From the NCBI GenBank assembly GCA_027322375.1, contig DAHVRS010000510.1, positions 1 through 8,668 on the forward strand: a DNA stretch of 8,668 bases. Direction: 5' to 3'. Shown here piece by piece: positions 1 through 5,815 of this stretch. The position numbers were made by a program, and so were the translations under genes. Within the stretch, counting starts at the first letter, position 1. Each line of letters begins with the position of its first letter. Source of the DNA: Brachybacterium sp. GTDB lineage: Bacteria; Actinomycetota; Actinomycetes; Actinomycetales; Dermabacteraceae. Under the pieces are notes generated by a model. That model ran no database searches. It was not told the origin of the DNA and saw only the letters and a list, made by a program, of their open reading frames with translations.

Positions 1-1481
1 TCGGCGGCGAGCGCCTCCTGCAGAGCGAGACCGTCGGCCTGGTTGAGCATCACGACCGGCACGGTGACACCGGACCCCTCGACCGTCGGGTTCACGAGAC
101 CCGGCGCGTTGTTGTAGAGGATGACGGCGTCGTAGCCAGCCGCCTCACCGTTCGCGGCCTTGTCGGCGAAGCCGCACACGCCGCGCTCGATGAGGATCGC
201 CTGGCCGGGCCCTGTCGCGGCAGGGATGTCCCCGGCGGTGCAGCCCTGCGCCGCGGCGGTGCCCGGCGCCCCGGCGCTCACGAGCGCGAGTTTGCCGCTG
301 GTGGGTGCCGGGACGGAGCCGGCCGCGACAGCGTAGGCACGATCGGCGCCAGCGGCCGTGCCATACGGGGAGCGGTAGTGGGTGCTGTCCACGGAGGCGA
401 CGGTGATGGCGCTCGAGGCGATGCCGGGGGCGCCGCTGGAGAAGGTCCCGCCCGTGCCCTCGTTGCCGGCGGAGATCACGACGGTCACGCCGCGGTCCGT
501 CATGGCGTCGACCATCTGCGCGGTCGGGTAGTCCTGCCAGGTCATGTACGAGGCGCCGAGGGACATGTTGACCACGTCCGCGTCCGCGTCCATCGCGAGC
601 TCCATCGCCTCGAGGATCACCTCGGTGCTCGAGCTGCCCTCGCAGCCGAACACGCGGTACGAGAGGAGATCCACCTTCGGGGCCACGCCGAGCACTTCGC
701 CGTCGGCGCCGATGATGCCGGCGACGTGGGTGCCGTGGCCGCCGCAGTCGTCGGGGTAGGCGTCCGGTTTCGGGGCCTCGCCGGTGCGGGAGTCGTAGTC
801 ATCGCCCACGAGGTCCGTGCCGCCCACCACGCGATCGCTGGGGAAGTCCAGCGTCTCGTCGTTGACGCCGGAGCCGCCGAGGTCGGGGTTGTTGTAGTCG
901 ATGCCGGAGTCGATCACCGCAACGGTGACGCCCTCGCCGGTGAGGCCGTCGACCTGCTGGACCTGGTCCACGCCGGTCATGGCGTTGCCGAAGACGTCCT
1001 CGGGCTCGGCGTCGACCGGATCGGGCGCGGCCACCTCGAGCACCGGGTACACGGCTTTGACGCCCTGGACGCCGCGGAGCTTCTCCACGTCCGCATCGTC
1101 CATCGTCACCGACATGCCGTTCCAGCCCTTGACGAACGTCGCCTGGACGTCCATCGGGATGGACTCGGCCTTCGCGCGCTGGACGACCTTGTCCTGCGCT
1201 TTGCCGTTGGCCGCACCGTTGCCGCCGCGGAGGGTGGGGGCACCCTCGACCTCGACTAGCCAGCGACCCGGGATCGCGTCCTCGGGGACGGTCAGCTCAT
1301 CGCCGTGGGAGGGGACGTCCACGCCGAGCTCGGAAGCGGTGCCGAGCAGCTCGGGACCGTCGTCACCGCCGTCGGCGAGGGCAGGGGCGCCGCCGAGCAG
1401 CCCAGCGACGAGCGCCGCACCGGCGGTCGCCGCGAGCGCTCCACGGGCTCGTGGCAGATCTGATCGTGAAAGGGGCATCAT
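1..1481 (-). CDS. Secreted subtilisin-like serine protease (S8) with I9 propeptide and PA domain, 3' end outside window
   Basis: This is an exported endopeptidase of the subtilase family; the frame stays open to the left edge, leaving 493 residues. Seen: an Arg-containing N-terminus, a hydrophobic stretch at about 14-31 and a likely signal-peptidase site after APALA (36/37). An inhibitor-I9-like propeptide follows at about 70-150 (IPGRWLVEVEG ... VKAVYP). The peptidase domain carries catalytic Asp191 (VAVIDSGIDY), His249 (GGHGTHVAG) and oxyanion Asn340 (VISAGNEG). Cys246 and Cys280 may form a disulfide. A PA-type insert begins near 393, with Cys414 and Cys436 (IERGVCGF); such inserts sit between the Asn and Ser blocks in cell-surface subtilases. 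The GTSMSAPH-type Ser block is expected beyond position 1 and cannot be verified. Three in-frame ATGs occur at 1487, 1481 and 1478. AGAAGG abuts the first, so 1481 (6-nt spacing) or 1478 (9 nt) is preferred. It is divergent from the DUF2079 gene. Residue numbers count from 1481. Confidence 0.93.
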   Translation of the reverse strand, partial: MMPLSRSDLPRARGALAATAGAALVAGLLGGAPALADGGDDGPELLGTASELGVDVPSHGDELTVPEDAIPGRWLVEVEGAPTLRGGNGAANGKAQDKVVQRAKAESIPMDVQATFVKGWNGMSVTMDDADVEKLRGVQGVKAVYPVLEVAAPDPVDAEPEDVFGNAMTGVDQVQQVDGLTGEGVTVAVIDSGIDYNNPDLGGSGVNDETLDFPSDRVVGGTDLVGDDYDSRTGEAPKPDAYPDDCGGHGTHVAGIIGADGEVLGVAPKVDLLSYRVFGCEGSSSTEVILEAMELAMDADADVVNMSLGASYMTWQDYPTAQMVDAMTDRGVTVVISAGNEGTGGTFSSGAPGIASSAITVASVDSTHYRSPYGTAAGADRAYAVAAGSVPAPTSGKLALVSAGAPGTAAAQGCTAGDIPAATGPGQAILIERGVCGFADKAANGEAAGYDAVILYNNAPGLVNPTVEGSGVTVPVVMLNQADGLALQEALAA

Positions 1482-1487
1482 CGCCAT

Positions 1488-1493
1488 CCTTCT
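1488..1493 (-). promoter_or_regulatory. Ribosome binding site of the S8 protease gene
   Basis: AGAAGG on the minus strand lies directly against the ATG at 1487. It is 6 nt from the ATG at 1481 and 9 nt from the one at 1478. This makes the two downstream ATGs the plausible starts and argues against the longest reading. I could not place a -10/-35 pair for this gene with confidence in 1494-1678. Confidence 0.55.
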
Positions 1494-1569
1494 GGGAGGG
1501 GAAAAAGCGATGCACGTGCGGGGTCGCGCCCGGGGAGAGCCGGTGCGCATCGCCGCCAACATTCGATCA

Positions 1570-1585
1570 TGTGAGCGAGCTCACC
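1570..1585. promoter_or_regulatory. Candidate cAMP-receptor (Crp/GlxR-type) operator
   Basis: Seen: TGTGA-GCGAGC-TCACC, which matches the two-fold symmetric consensus TGTGA-N6-TCACA at 9 of its 10 defined positions. The inner arms GTGAGC/GCTCAC are a perfect inverted repeat about a 2-bp centre. Known: actinobacterial Crp-family regulators (GlxR in Corynebacterium, Crp/Rv3676 in Mycobacterium) bind this kind of site. It lies in the divergent spacer, 88 bp from the S8 start and 93 bp from the DUF2079 start, so it could serve either gene. The direction of regulation cannot be read from the sequence. Confidence 0.5.
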
Positions 1586-1665
1586 GGAGCGGATTGCCGG
1601 AAGCGCCGGACATCGTGACCTGTTGGTGACCGACCGGGACCATCAGGTGCCGCGCCGACGGCCGA

Positions 1666-1671
1666 TACCCT
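1666..1671 (+). promoter_or_regulatory. Candidate -10 box of a leaderless transcript for the DUF2079 gene
   Basis: TACCCT fits the actinobacterial TAnnnT -10 pattern and lies 7 nt before the GTG at 1679, so the predicted transcription start coincides with the start codon. No Shine-Dalgarno is visible upstream of that GTG, which agrees with leaderless expression. No good -35 is seen around 1643-1648, but -35 boxes are often weak in these genomes. Confidence 0.4.
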
Positions 1672-1678
1672 TCCGACT

Positions 1679-3181
1679 GTGGAGCAGGCCCCTCTCGACA
1701 CCCCCGAGCACGTCCCCGAGCGCGCCCCTGCGGGCGCTCGCGGGGGCGCCTCCGTGGACGCTCCAGCTCCGCATGCCGTCACCGTCCCGGGCCGAGGCCC
1801 GGTCCGGCAGATCGTGCCCGCCCTCCTCGCCGCGCTCGCGACCGCCGCCTACGGACTGCTGGGCCATCAGCAGCTGCGCAGCCTCTCCGCCCAGTCCTGG
1901 GACCTGGGGATCTTCACCCAGCTGCTGCGCGCCTACGGGGAGCTGCGCGCTCCGATCGTCCCGATCAAGGGCGATGAGGTGAACCTGCTGGGCGATCACT
2001 TCCATCCGCTGCTCGCCCTGCTCGCCCCGGTGTGGTGGGTGTGGCCCTCCCCCGAGGCGCTGCTGTGGACGCAGGCGCTGATGTTCGGGCTGTCCGCTCT
2101 GCCGCTCACGCGCCTCGCGATCGACCGACTGGGGCCTTGGCTCGGGAGCCTCGCCGGCACAGGCTACGTGTTCTCCTTCGGGCTGCATTCCGCGGCCGCG
2201 GTGCAGTTCCACGAGATCGCACTCGCGGTGCCGCTGCTGGCCGCCTCGCTCACCGCGCTGCTGCGCGGGCGCGTGCGGGCCGCGGCGCTATGGGCAGTGC
2301 CGCTGGTGTTCGTGAAGGAGGACCTGGGGCTCACCGTCGCGCTGCTCGGGGTGCTGATCGCGCTGCGGCATCGGGAGCGGGTCCGCACGGGCTGGGCACT
2401 CGCAGGCTGGGGTGCGGTCTGGTTCGTGGCCGCGACCTTCGTGATCCTGCCGCTGCTGAACACGGCCGGGCAGTACGACTACACCGACAACCTCGGCTCC
2501 CCGCTCGAGGTGCTGTGGCCGCCGGTGAAGTGGCTGACGGTGCTGATGCTCCTCGCCACGGCGGGGATCCTCGGCGCGCGCTCGCCGCTGATCTGGCTTA
2601 TGGCGCCCACGCTCGCCTGGCGGTTCACCGGGACGGTGGAGTTCTACTGGGACTGGTACTGGCACTACAACGCGGTGCTCATGCCGATCGCGCTCGCGGC
2701 GCTGCTGGACGCGCTCGGAGATCCGCGCACTGGCCGCGCCGCGCCGTGGTGGCGGAATCCCGCCTCTCCCCCGCGCCGGACCCGGCCGGGACCTCTTGTG
2801 CGCACGGTCGCCGTCGCGATCTCGCTCGCGGCGACGCTCGCGCTGGGTCCCGCGATGCCGGTGCTGGATGTGCTGCGCCCGTCGCAGTGGGAGCCGACGT
2901 GGCGGCTCGCCGCGGCCGACGCCGCCCTCGAGGCGGTGCCGGATGATGCGGTCCTCGCCACCGACATCACGCTCATGGCGCAGGCGGTCCCCGACCATGA
3001 CGTGCAGTGGCTCCACGGCCCCAACACCCGGATCCCCGGCTGCGTGCTCGTGGACCGCTTCGCCTTCTCCTGGAGCGGGAGCCCGCCGCCGGATCCGCGG
3101 GTCTGGGCGGAGCAGGAGTGGAAGACCGCCTATGTGACGGTGCAGGACGAGGACGGGTTCACCGTGGTGTGCCGGCCATAG
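1679..3181 (+). CDS. DUF2079 family polytopic membrane protein
   Basis: This is a 500-residue integral membrane protein whose substrate and reaction are unknown. A hydrophilic, Pro/Ala-rich tail (about 1-42) is followed by roughly ten to twelve hydrophobic segments up to about 392, then a soluble C-terminal part (about 393-500). Family-like conserved blocks are SWDLGIFTQLL (73-83, Asp75), GDHFHPLLALLAP (105-117), QFHEIALAVPLL (176-187, His178 and Glu179) and VKEDLGL (212-218, Lys-Glu-Asp), plus a Trp/Tyr/His-rich stretch YWDWYWHYN at 323-331. Acidic and His residues placed near membrane boundaries, with a C-terminal soluble domain, resemble GT-C glycosyltransferases; that link is an inference. 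Cys455 and Cys498 could form a disulfide in the C-terminal part. The GTG start at 1679 has no Shine-Dalgarno but a -10 box just upstream; GTG at 1754 (residue 26) is the alternative. The gene appears monocistronic, divergent from the S8 gene and convergent with the Ser-rich gene. Confidence 0.88.
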   Translation: MEQAPLDTPEHVPERAPAGARGGASVDAPAPHAVTVPGRGPVRQIVPALLAALATAAYGLLGHQQLRSLSAQSWDLGIFTQLLRAYGELRAPIVPIKGDEVNLLGDHFHPLLALLAPVWWVWPSPEALLWTQALMFGLSALPLTRLAIDRLGPWLGSLAGTGYVFSFGLHSAAAVQFHEIALAVPLLAASLTALLRGRVRAAALWAVPLVFVKEDLGLTVALLGVLIALRHRERVRTGWALAGWGAVWFVAATFVILPLLNTAGQYDYTDNLGSPLEVLWPPVKWLTVLMLLATAGILGARSPLIWLMAPTLAWRFTGTVEFYWDWYWHYNAVLMPIALAALLDALGDPRTGRAAPWWRNPASPPRRTRPGPLVRTVAVAISLAATLALGPAMPVLDVLRPSQWEPTWRLAAADAALEAVPDDAVLATDITLMAQAVPDHDVQWLHGPNTRIPGCVLVDRFAFSWSGSPPPDPRVWAEQEWKTAYVTVQDEDGFTVVCRP

Positions 3182-3199
3182 GACGCTCTTCGACTCAGG

Positions 3200-3225
3200 C
3201 TCCGCACCCGGCGCAGTGAGCGGAG
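3200..3225. terminator. Weak inverted repeat between convergent genes, possible bidirectional terminator
   Basis: CTCCGC (3200-3205) and GCGGAG (3220-3225) are perfect reverse complements around a 14-nt loop. They lie in the 67-bp gap between the convergent stops at 3181 and 3249. There is no U-tract on either strand, as is common in high-GC actinobacteria. The stem is short, so this is a positional guess. Confidence 0.25.
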
Positions 3226-3248
3226 GTGCCGTCGGGCGAGGACGAGCC

Positions 3249-4139
3249 TCACGGGGTGGAGCCGGAGGCTCCGTCGGCGCCCTGTCCCTCAGGCGGGGAC
3301 GGCGACGCAGAGCCGTCGCCCTCGGACGGGGTCGGGGACGTGGTCGAGCCGTCGCCGCCCTCCCCGGTCGAGCCACCGGTGTCCGGGGTGCTGTTCCCCT
3401 CCCCGTCCGGGGTGCCGCCCTCGGTCGGCTCGCCGGTGCCGGTGCCGTCTCCGGGCGTCGGACCGGAGGTGGAGGGGTCGGAGCCGGTGGAGGAGCCGGA
3501 GCCGTCGCTCGTGCCATCCGTGGTCGAACCACCTGTGCTGGAACCGCCGGTGGAGGAGCCTCCCGAGCGGGACCCGCCGGACGTCGAGCCGCCGGAGCTG
3601 GTGCCGGTGCGGCCTCCACTGCTCGACGAGCCGGCGGTCGAGGACCCGGAGCTACGAGGCGGACGACTGCCGGCGCTCGTCCCCGAGTTCGACGAGCTGC
3701 CTGAGCGGGCCGAGGTGCCGGTGTCCGAGGACTCCTCGGCCTGCACGATCTCCGCTTCGGTGCTCTCCTCCTCCGCGGGGGCGGTCTCCTCCTCGGGCTC
3801 CTCCGCCGGAGAGGTCGCGACCGCCGGCACCGACGTCTCGCCGCCGCCGTCCGAGGGGTCCGGGGCGGCTGCCTCCTGGGTCTCGGGCGCGGCCGTCTCG
3901 GTCGCGGTCTCCGTCGGCGTGGCCGGAGTGGGAGCCTCCGGGCGCGCGGTCGGAGCAGGGGCGGCGTCCTCGCCATGCAGAGCGGAGAGCGGGCCCATGC
4001 CAGCGGCGCCGAGACCGGTCACCGCGCCGAGGCCCAGCACTCCTGCGGCGGCGACGAGCGCCAGCAACGGTCGGCGGGTGCGCAGCGGCACGCTGCTCCT
4101 GATCCCTGCGGCTCGTCGTCGTCCCGACCCTGCCCGCAT
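3249..4139 (-). CDS. Ser/Gly/Thr-rich low-complexity protein with N-terminal membrane anchor or signal
   Basis: This 296-residue protein has no recognised domain. Seen: a basic N-terminus (RRR at 7-9, RTRR at 20-23) followed by a hydrophobic stretch at about 25-49 (LLALVAAAGVLGLGAV...), with no clean AxA cleavage motif. It is therefore either a signal anchor or a poorly defined signal peptide. An Ala/Pro/Thr/Glu-rich acidic region (about 57-137) comes next. From about 140 to the end the sequence is almost entirely Ser, Gly, Thr, Asp and Pro, with repeats such as SGGSSTGGSSTGGST. No LPxTG motif or C-terminal membrane segment is present. It is probably a disordered stalk or wall-spanning protein, perhaps glycosylated; that is inference. 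The ATG at 4139 is chosen because AGGAGG lies 8 nt upstream; the frame could extend to a TTG at 4223 but that lacks support. Long frames on the opposite strand here lack an export signal and are judged shadows. Confidence 0.7.
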   Translation of the reverse strand: MRAGSGRRRAAGIRSSVPLRTRRPLLALVAAAGVLGLGAVTGLGAAGMGPLSALHGEDAAPAPTARPEAPTPATPTETATETAAPETQEAAAPDPSDGGGETSVPAVATSPAEEPEEETAPAEEESTEAEIVQAEESSDTGTSARSGSSSNSGTSAGSRPPRSSGSSTAGSSSSGGRTGTSSGGSTSGGSRSGGSSTGGSSTGGSTTDGTSDGSGSSTGSDPSTSGPTPGDGTGTGEPTEGGTPDGEGNSTPDTGGSTGEGGDGSTTSPTPSEGDGSASPSPPEGQGADGASGSTP

Positions 4140-4147
4140 CGGCGGTT

Positions 4148-4153
4148 CCTCCT
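4148..4153 (-). promoter_or_regulatory. Ribosome binding site of the Ser-rich protein gene
   Basis: A perfect AGGAGG (continuing as AGGAGGAA) lies 8 nt before the ATG at 4139. It fixes that start and excludes the upstream in-frame TTG at 4223, which overlaps the candidate -35 box. Confidence 0.75.
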
Positions 4154-4161
4154 GGTGAGTC

Positions 4162-4194
4162 CTGTCCCGAGGGACATCGCGCCCTCGGGGACAG
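4162..4194 (-). promoter_or_regulatory. Long imperfect inverted repeat in the 5' UTR/-10 region of the Ser-rich gene
   Basis: Read on the plus strand, CTGTCCCGAGGG (4162-4173) pairs with CCCTCGGGGACAG (4182-4194) across an 8-nt loop, with one bulged G. In the minus-strand transcript this would be a stable hairpin whose base lies 8 nt upstream of the AGGAGG. As DNA it overlaps the last two bases of the candidate -10 box. It could be an operator for a dimeric repressor, an mRNA stability or attenuation hairpin, or the terminator of the operon upstream on the same strand. The sequence alone does not decide. Confidence 0.45.
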
Positions 4195-4223
4195 AGTACG
4201 TCCGGGCCGACGGCGCTCGACAA
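4193..4223 (-). promoter_or_regulatory. Candidate sigma-70-type promoter of the Ser-rich gene
   Basis: On the minus strand, TTGTCG (4223-4218) resembles a -35 and TACTCT (4198-4193) fits the TAnnnT -10, with a 19-nt spacer. The predicted start, near 4186, lies about 45 nt upstream of the ATG. This would give the gene its own transcript, separate from the alpha/beta hydrolase operon that ends at 4320. Confidence 0.4.
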
Positions 4224-4290
4224 GCGTCCACGACCGCAGCCCCTCGCAGCTCACACAGGGGCCGACGGGGAACTGATGGGCCAGCCGGGC

Positions 4291-4317
4291 TCGGCGGGTT
4301 CGGCGGGTTCGGCGGCG
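4291..4317. repeat. Short tandem repeat, 9-bp unit
   Basis: Two perfect copies of TCGGCGGGT (4291-4299, 4300-4308) and a third that diverges at its end (TCGGCGGCG, 4309-4317) lie directly downstream of the hydrolase stop codon. No function is apparent. Confidence 0.6.
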
Positions 4318-4319
4318 GG

Positions 4320-5759
4320 TCAGACAGGGTCTGCCCGCTCCCCCGCACCGCCGCGGCCGCGGCCCGCCCTGCCGGTCGCCGCCCGGCCGCGCGCGAGCCG
4401 TGCCCGCTCAGCACGCGCGGACTCGAGCCGCAGCCGCCATGGGGACCAGCGCTCGGCGGCCAGGGCGATCTGCAGCCCGCGCGAGAGAGCGATATCGGTG
4501 GGCGAGGCGGGCAGTGCGGTGAGCGCCTCCGCATGCTCGGGCAGGCGATGCCCGGCACCGCAGGCGCTCCACCGGGCAGCGACCTGCAGGATCCGTCCGC
4601 GCGTGTCCAGGAGCGAATGCCGGGCGCCGGGGATCTCCAGCAGCTGCGCGCCGGGGATCCGCGCGGCGAGCGCGCGGGCGATTTCAGGCGGGGAGACGAG
4701 GTCCTGGGTGCCGGTGAGCACGAGGGTGGGCGCGGTGATCGTCGGGGCGAGGGCGTGGAGATCGAAGGGCTCGCCGCGGAAGCACGGGACGGCGCGGGCC
4801 CGCTTGCCCGCCTGCCGCAGCGGGTCCAGGGGGCCGCCGTCGGCGTGAGAGCCGCTGCCCAGCTCGGTGTGGAGGATCCGGGAGGCGAGGTCGTGCTCGA
4901 TGACGTACGGGGTGGACTGCAGCCAGGCCTGGTTCAGGACCTGGCGGACGCTGGTCCAGGCGAGGTTGCCGCGCCCCACCGCGAGCAGGTCCACGAGGTC
5001 CCGCACCGCCTGGGGCCCGCCGTGCTCGTGGACGGCGAGGATCACCATGCCGGAGCGCTCCGCGTCGAACGTCCCCTCCGCAGCGAGGCGGCGCAGGGTC
5101 CGGGCCGTGGTCGAGGTCGACGGTTCCGTGCCGTCCCAGTACAGGGGGCGCAGGGCACGCTGCGCGATCGCTTCATCCCCGGCGCTGGTCAGCGGCGAGT
5201 CCAGGACCAGGGAGTGCACCCGCTCCGGGTGCAGCGCGGCGAGGGCCTGGGCGAGATAGGCGCCGTAGCCGGTGCCCACCACGGCGGCGCGCGGCACCCG
5301 GGCGTGGTCGAGGACGGCGATGTGGTCGTCGAGCACCTCGCGCAGGGCGATCGTCTCGGCGGGCAGGTCGTGCCCCTCGGAGTCCAGGCGGGAGAGCCCC
5401 ACGCCACGGTGCTCCATCATGAGCACGTCGAGGCCGCGGGAGGCGAGGCTGCGGCGCATCACGTCGTAGGGGATGACCGAGGCGCGTGCGGGACCGTCGG
5501 GGATGAGCAGCACGGGCGCCTGCGGCGTCGCGATACCGGGAGGGACGAGTGCTCGCCCGTTCTGCCGCACCGGGTGGGCGCGGCGGGGCACAGTACGGGC
5601 GTAGCGCAGCGGGAACAGCCGCGGATCCTCGGCGGAGAACTCGCGGTAGACCGTCATGAGGTCATTGCGCAGCTGCAGGAGATCATCCTGGGCTGCGCGG
5701 TCGAACAGGTCGGCGGCGCGGGAGCGGCGGCCCGCGCCGGGCAGGGCGGGGACGCTCAC
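4320..5759 (-). CDS. Alpha/beta-hydrolase fold protein (TAP/proline-iminopeptidase-like) with Gly at the nucleophile position
   Basis: This is a 479-residue cytosolic protein with the layout of the proline-iminopeptidase/TAP branch of alpha/beta hydrolases, with no signal peptide. Seen: a beta-strand and loop PVLLIPDGPARAS (82-94) where these enzymes usually carry a Gly-rich oxyanion motif, MEHRGVGLS (115-123), and the nucleophile elbow VVGTGYGAYLAQ (160-171). A cap-like insert (about 190-335) follows, then PTLVLTGTQD (344-353) with acid Asp353 and GARHSLLD (378-385) with His381. The elbow reads G-T-G-Y-G rather than G-x-S-x-G: codon 164 is GGC (5270-5268), one base from Ser AGC. With the oxyanion loop also atypical, hydrolase activity is doubtful. 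The C-terminal 40 residues are Arg/Ala/Gly-rich. The GTG start at 5759 is the most upstream available; it lacks a good Shine-Dalgarno but overlaps the stop of a 19-codon mini-ORF. It is the last gene of the minus-strand operon. Confidence 0.85.
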   Translation of the reverse strand: MSVPALPGAGRRSRAADLFDRAAQDDLLQLRNDLMTVYREFSAEDPRLFPLRYARTVPRRAHPVRQNGRALVPPGIATPQAPVLLIPDGPARASVIPYDVMRRSLASRGLDVLMMEHRGVGLSRLDSEGHDLPAETIALREVLDDHIAVLDHARVPRAAVVGTGYGAYLAQALAALHPERVHSLVLDSPLTSAGDEAIAQRALRPLYWDGTEPSTSTTARTLRRLAAEGTFDAERSGMVILAVHEHGGPQAVRDLVDLLAVGRGNLAWTSVRQVLNQAWLQSTPYVIEHDLASRILHTELGSGSHADGGPLDPLRQAGKRARAVPCFRGEPFDLHALAPTITAPTLVLTGTQDLVSPPEIARALAARIPGAQLLEIPGARHSLLDTRGRILQVAARWSACGAGHRLPEHAEALTALPASPTDIALSRGLQIALAAERWSPWRLRLESARAERARLARGRAATGRAGRGRGGAGERADPV

Positions 5760-5815
5760 CGGTACCGGCCCTGCCCCGCCCCCGCCGTGGCCAGCGCCAG
5801 GAGCTCGCCGATCAC
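5756..5815 (-). CDS. Possible 19-residue coupling mini-ORF
   Basis: The frame reads VIGELLALATAGAGQGRYR and then stop, starting at GTG (5815-5813) and ending at TGA (5758-5756). Its GTG overlaps the TGA of the S9 peptidase (GTGA, 5815-5812). Its TGA overlaps the GTG of the alpha/beta hydrolase (GTGA, 5759-5756). It therefore fills the gap exactly and would let ribosomes pass by termination-reinitiation from S9 to the hydrolase, whose start lacks a clear Shine-Dalgarno. The mini-ORF itself has no strong Shine-Dalgarno. The peptide has no recognised relative and may be a pure coupling device or a chance frame. Confidence 0.35.
   Translation of the reverse strand: MIGELLALATAGAGQGRYR

Noticed and set aside
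378..1259. A 293-codon His/Val/Gly-rich plus-strand frame
   Set aside because: It is exactly antisense to the S8 protease catalytic and propeptide regions, so it is a shadow.
3249..3800. Repetitive GC-rich DNA that might be taken for a CRISPR-like or satellite array
   Set aside because: The repetition follows codon-level Ser/Gly/Thr repeats of one reading frame; there are no regular repeat-spacer units.
2288..3976. A 562-codon minus-strand frame rich in Arg and Pro
   Set aside because: It spans the DUF2079 gene in antisense, the convergent gap and part of the Ser-rich gene in another frame. The low-complexity Arg/Pro composition is typical of a wrong frame in GC-rich DNA.
3226..4158. A 310-codon Pro/Glu/Val/Ser-rich plus-strand frame opposite the Ser-rich gene
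   Set aside because: It has no export signal or membrane segment and no clear ribosome binding site. The minus-strand reading has a perfect AGGAGG, a promoter-like region and a basic-hydrophobic N-terminus. Some doubt remains because both are low complexity.
5759..5768. 10-bp palindrome CCGGTACCGG at the hydrolase start
   Set aside because: It is short and GC-rich, with no matching second site. It is more likely chance than an operator, although it could fold weakly near the GTG.
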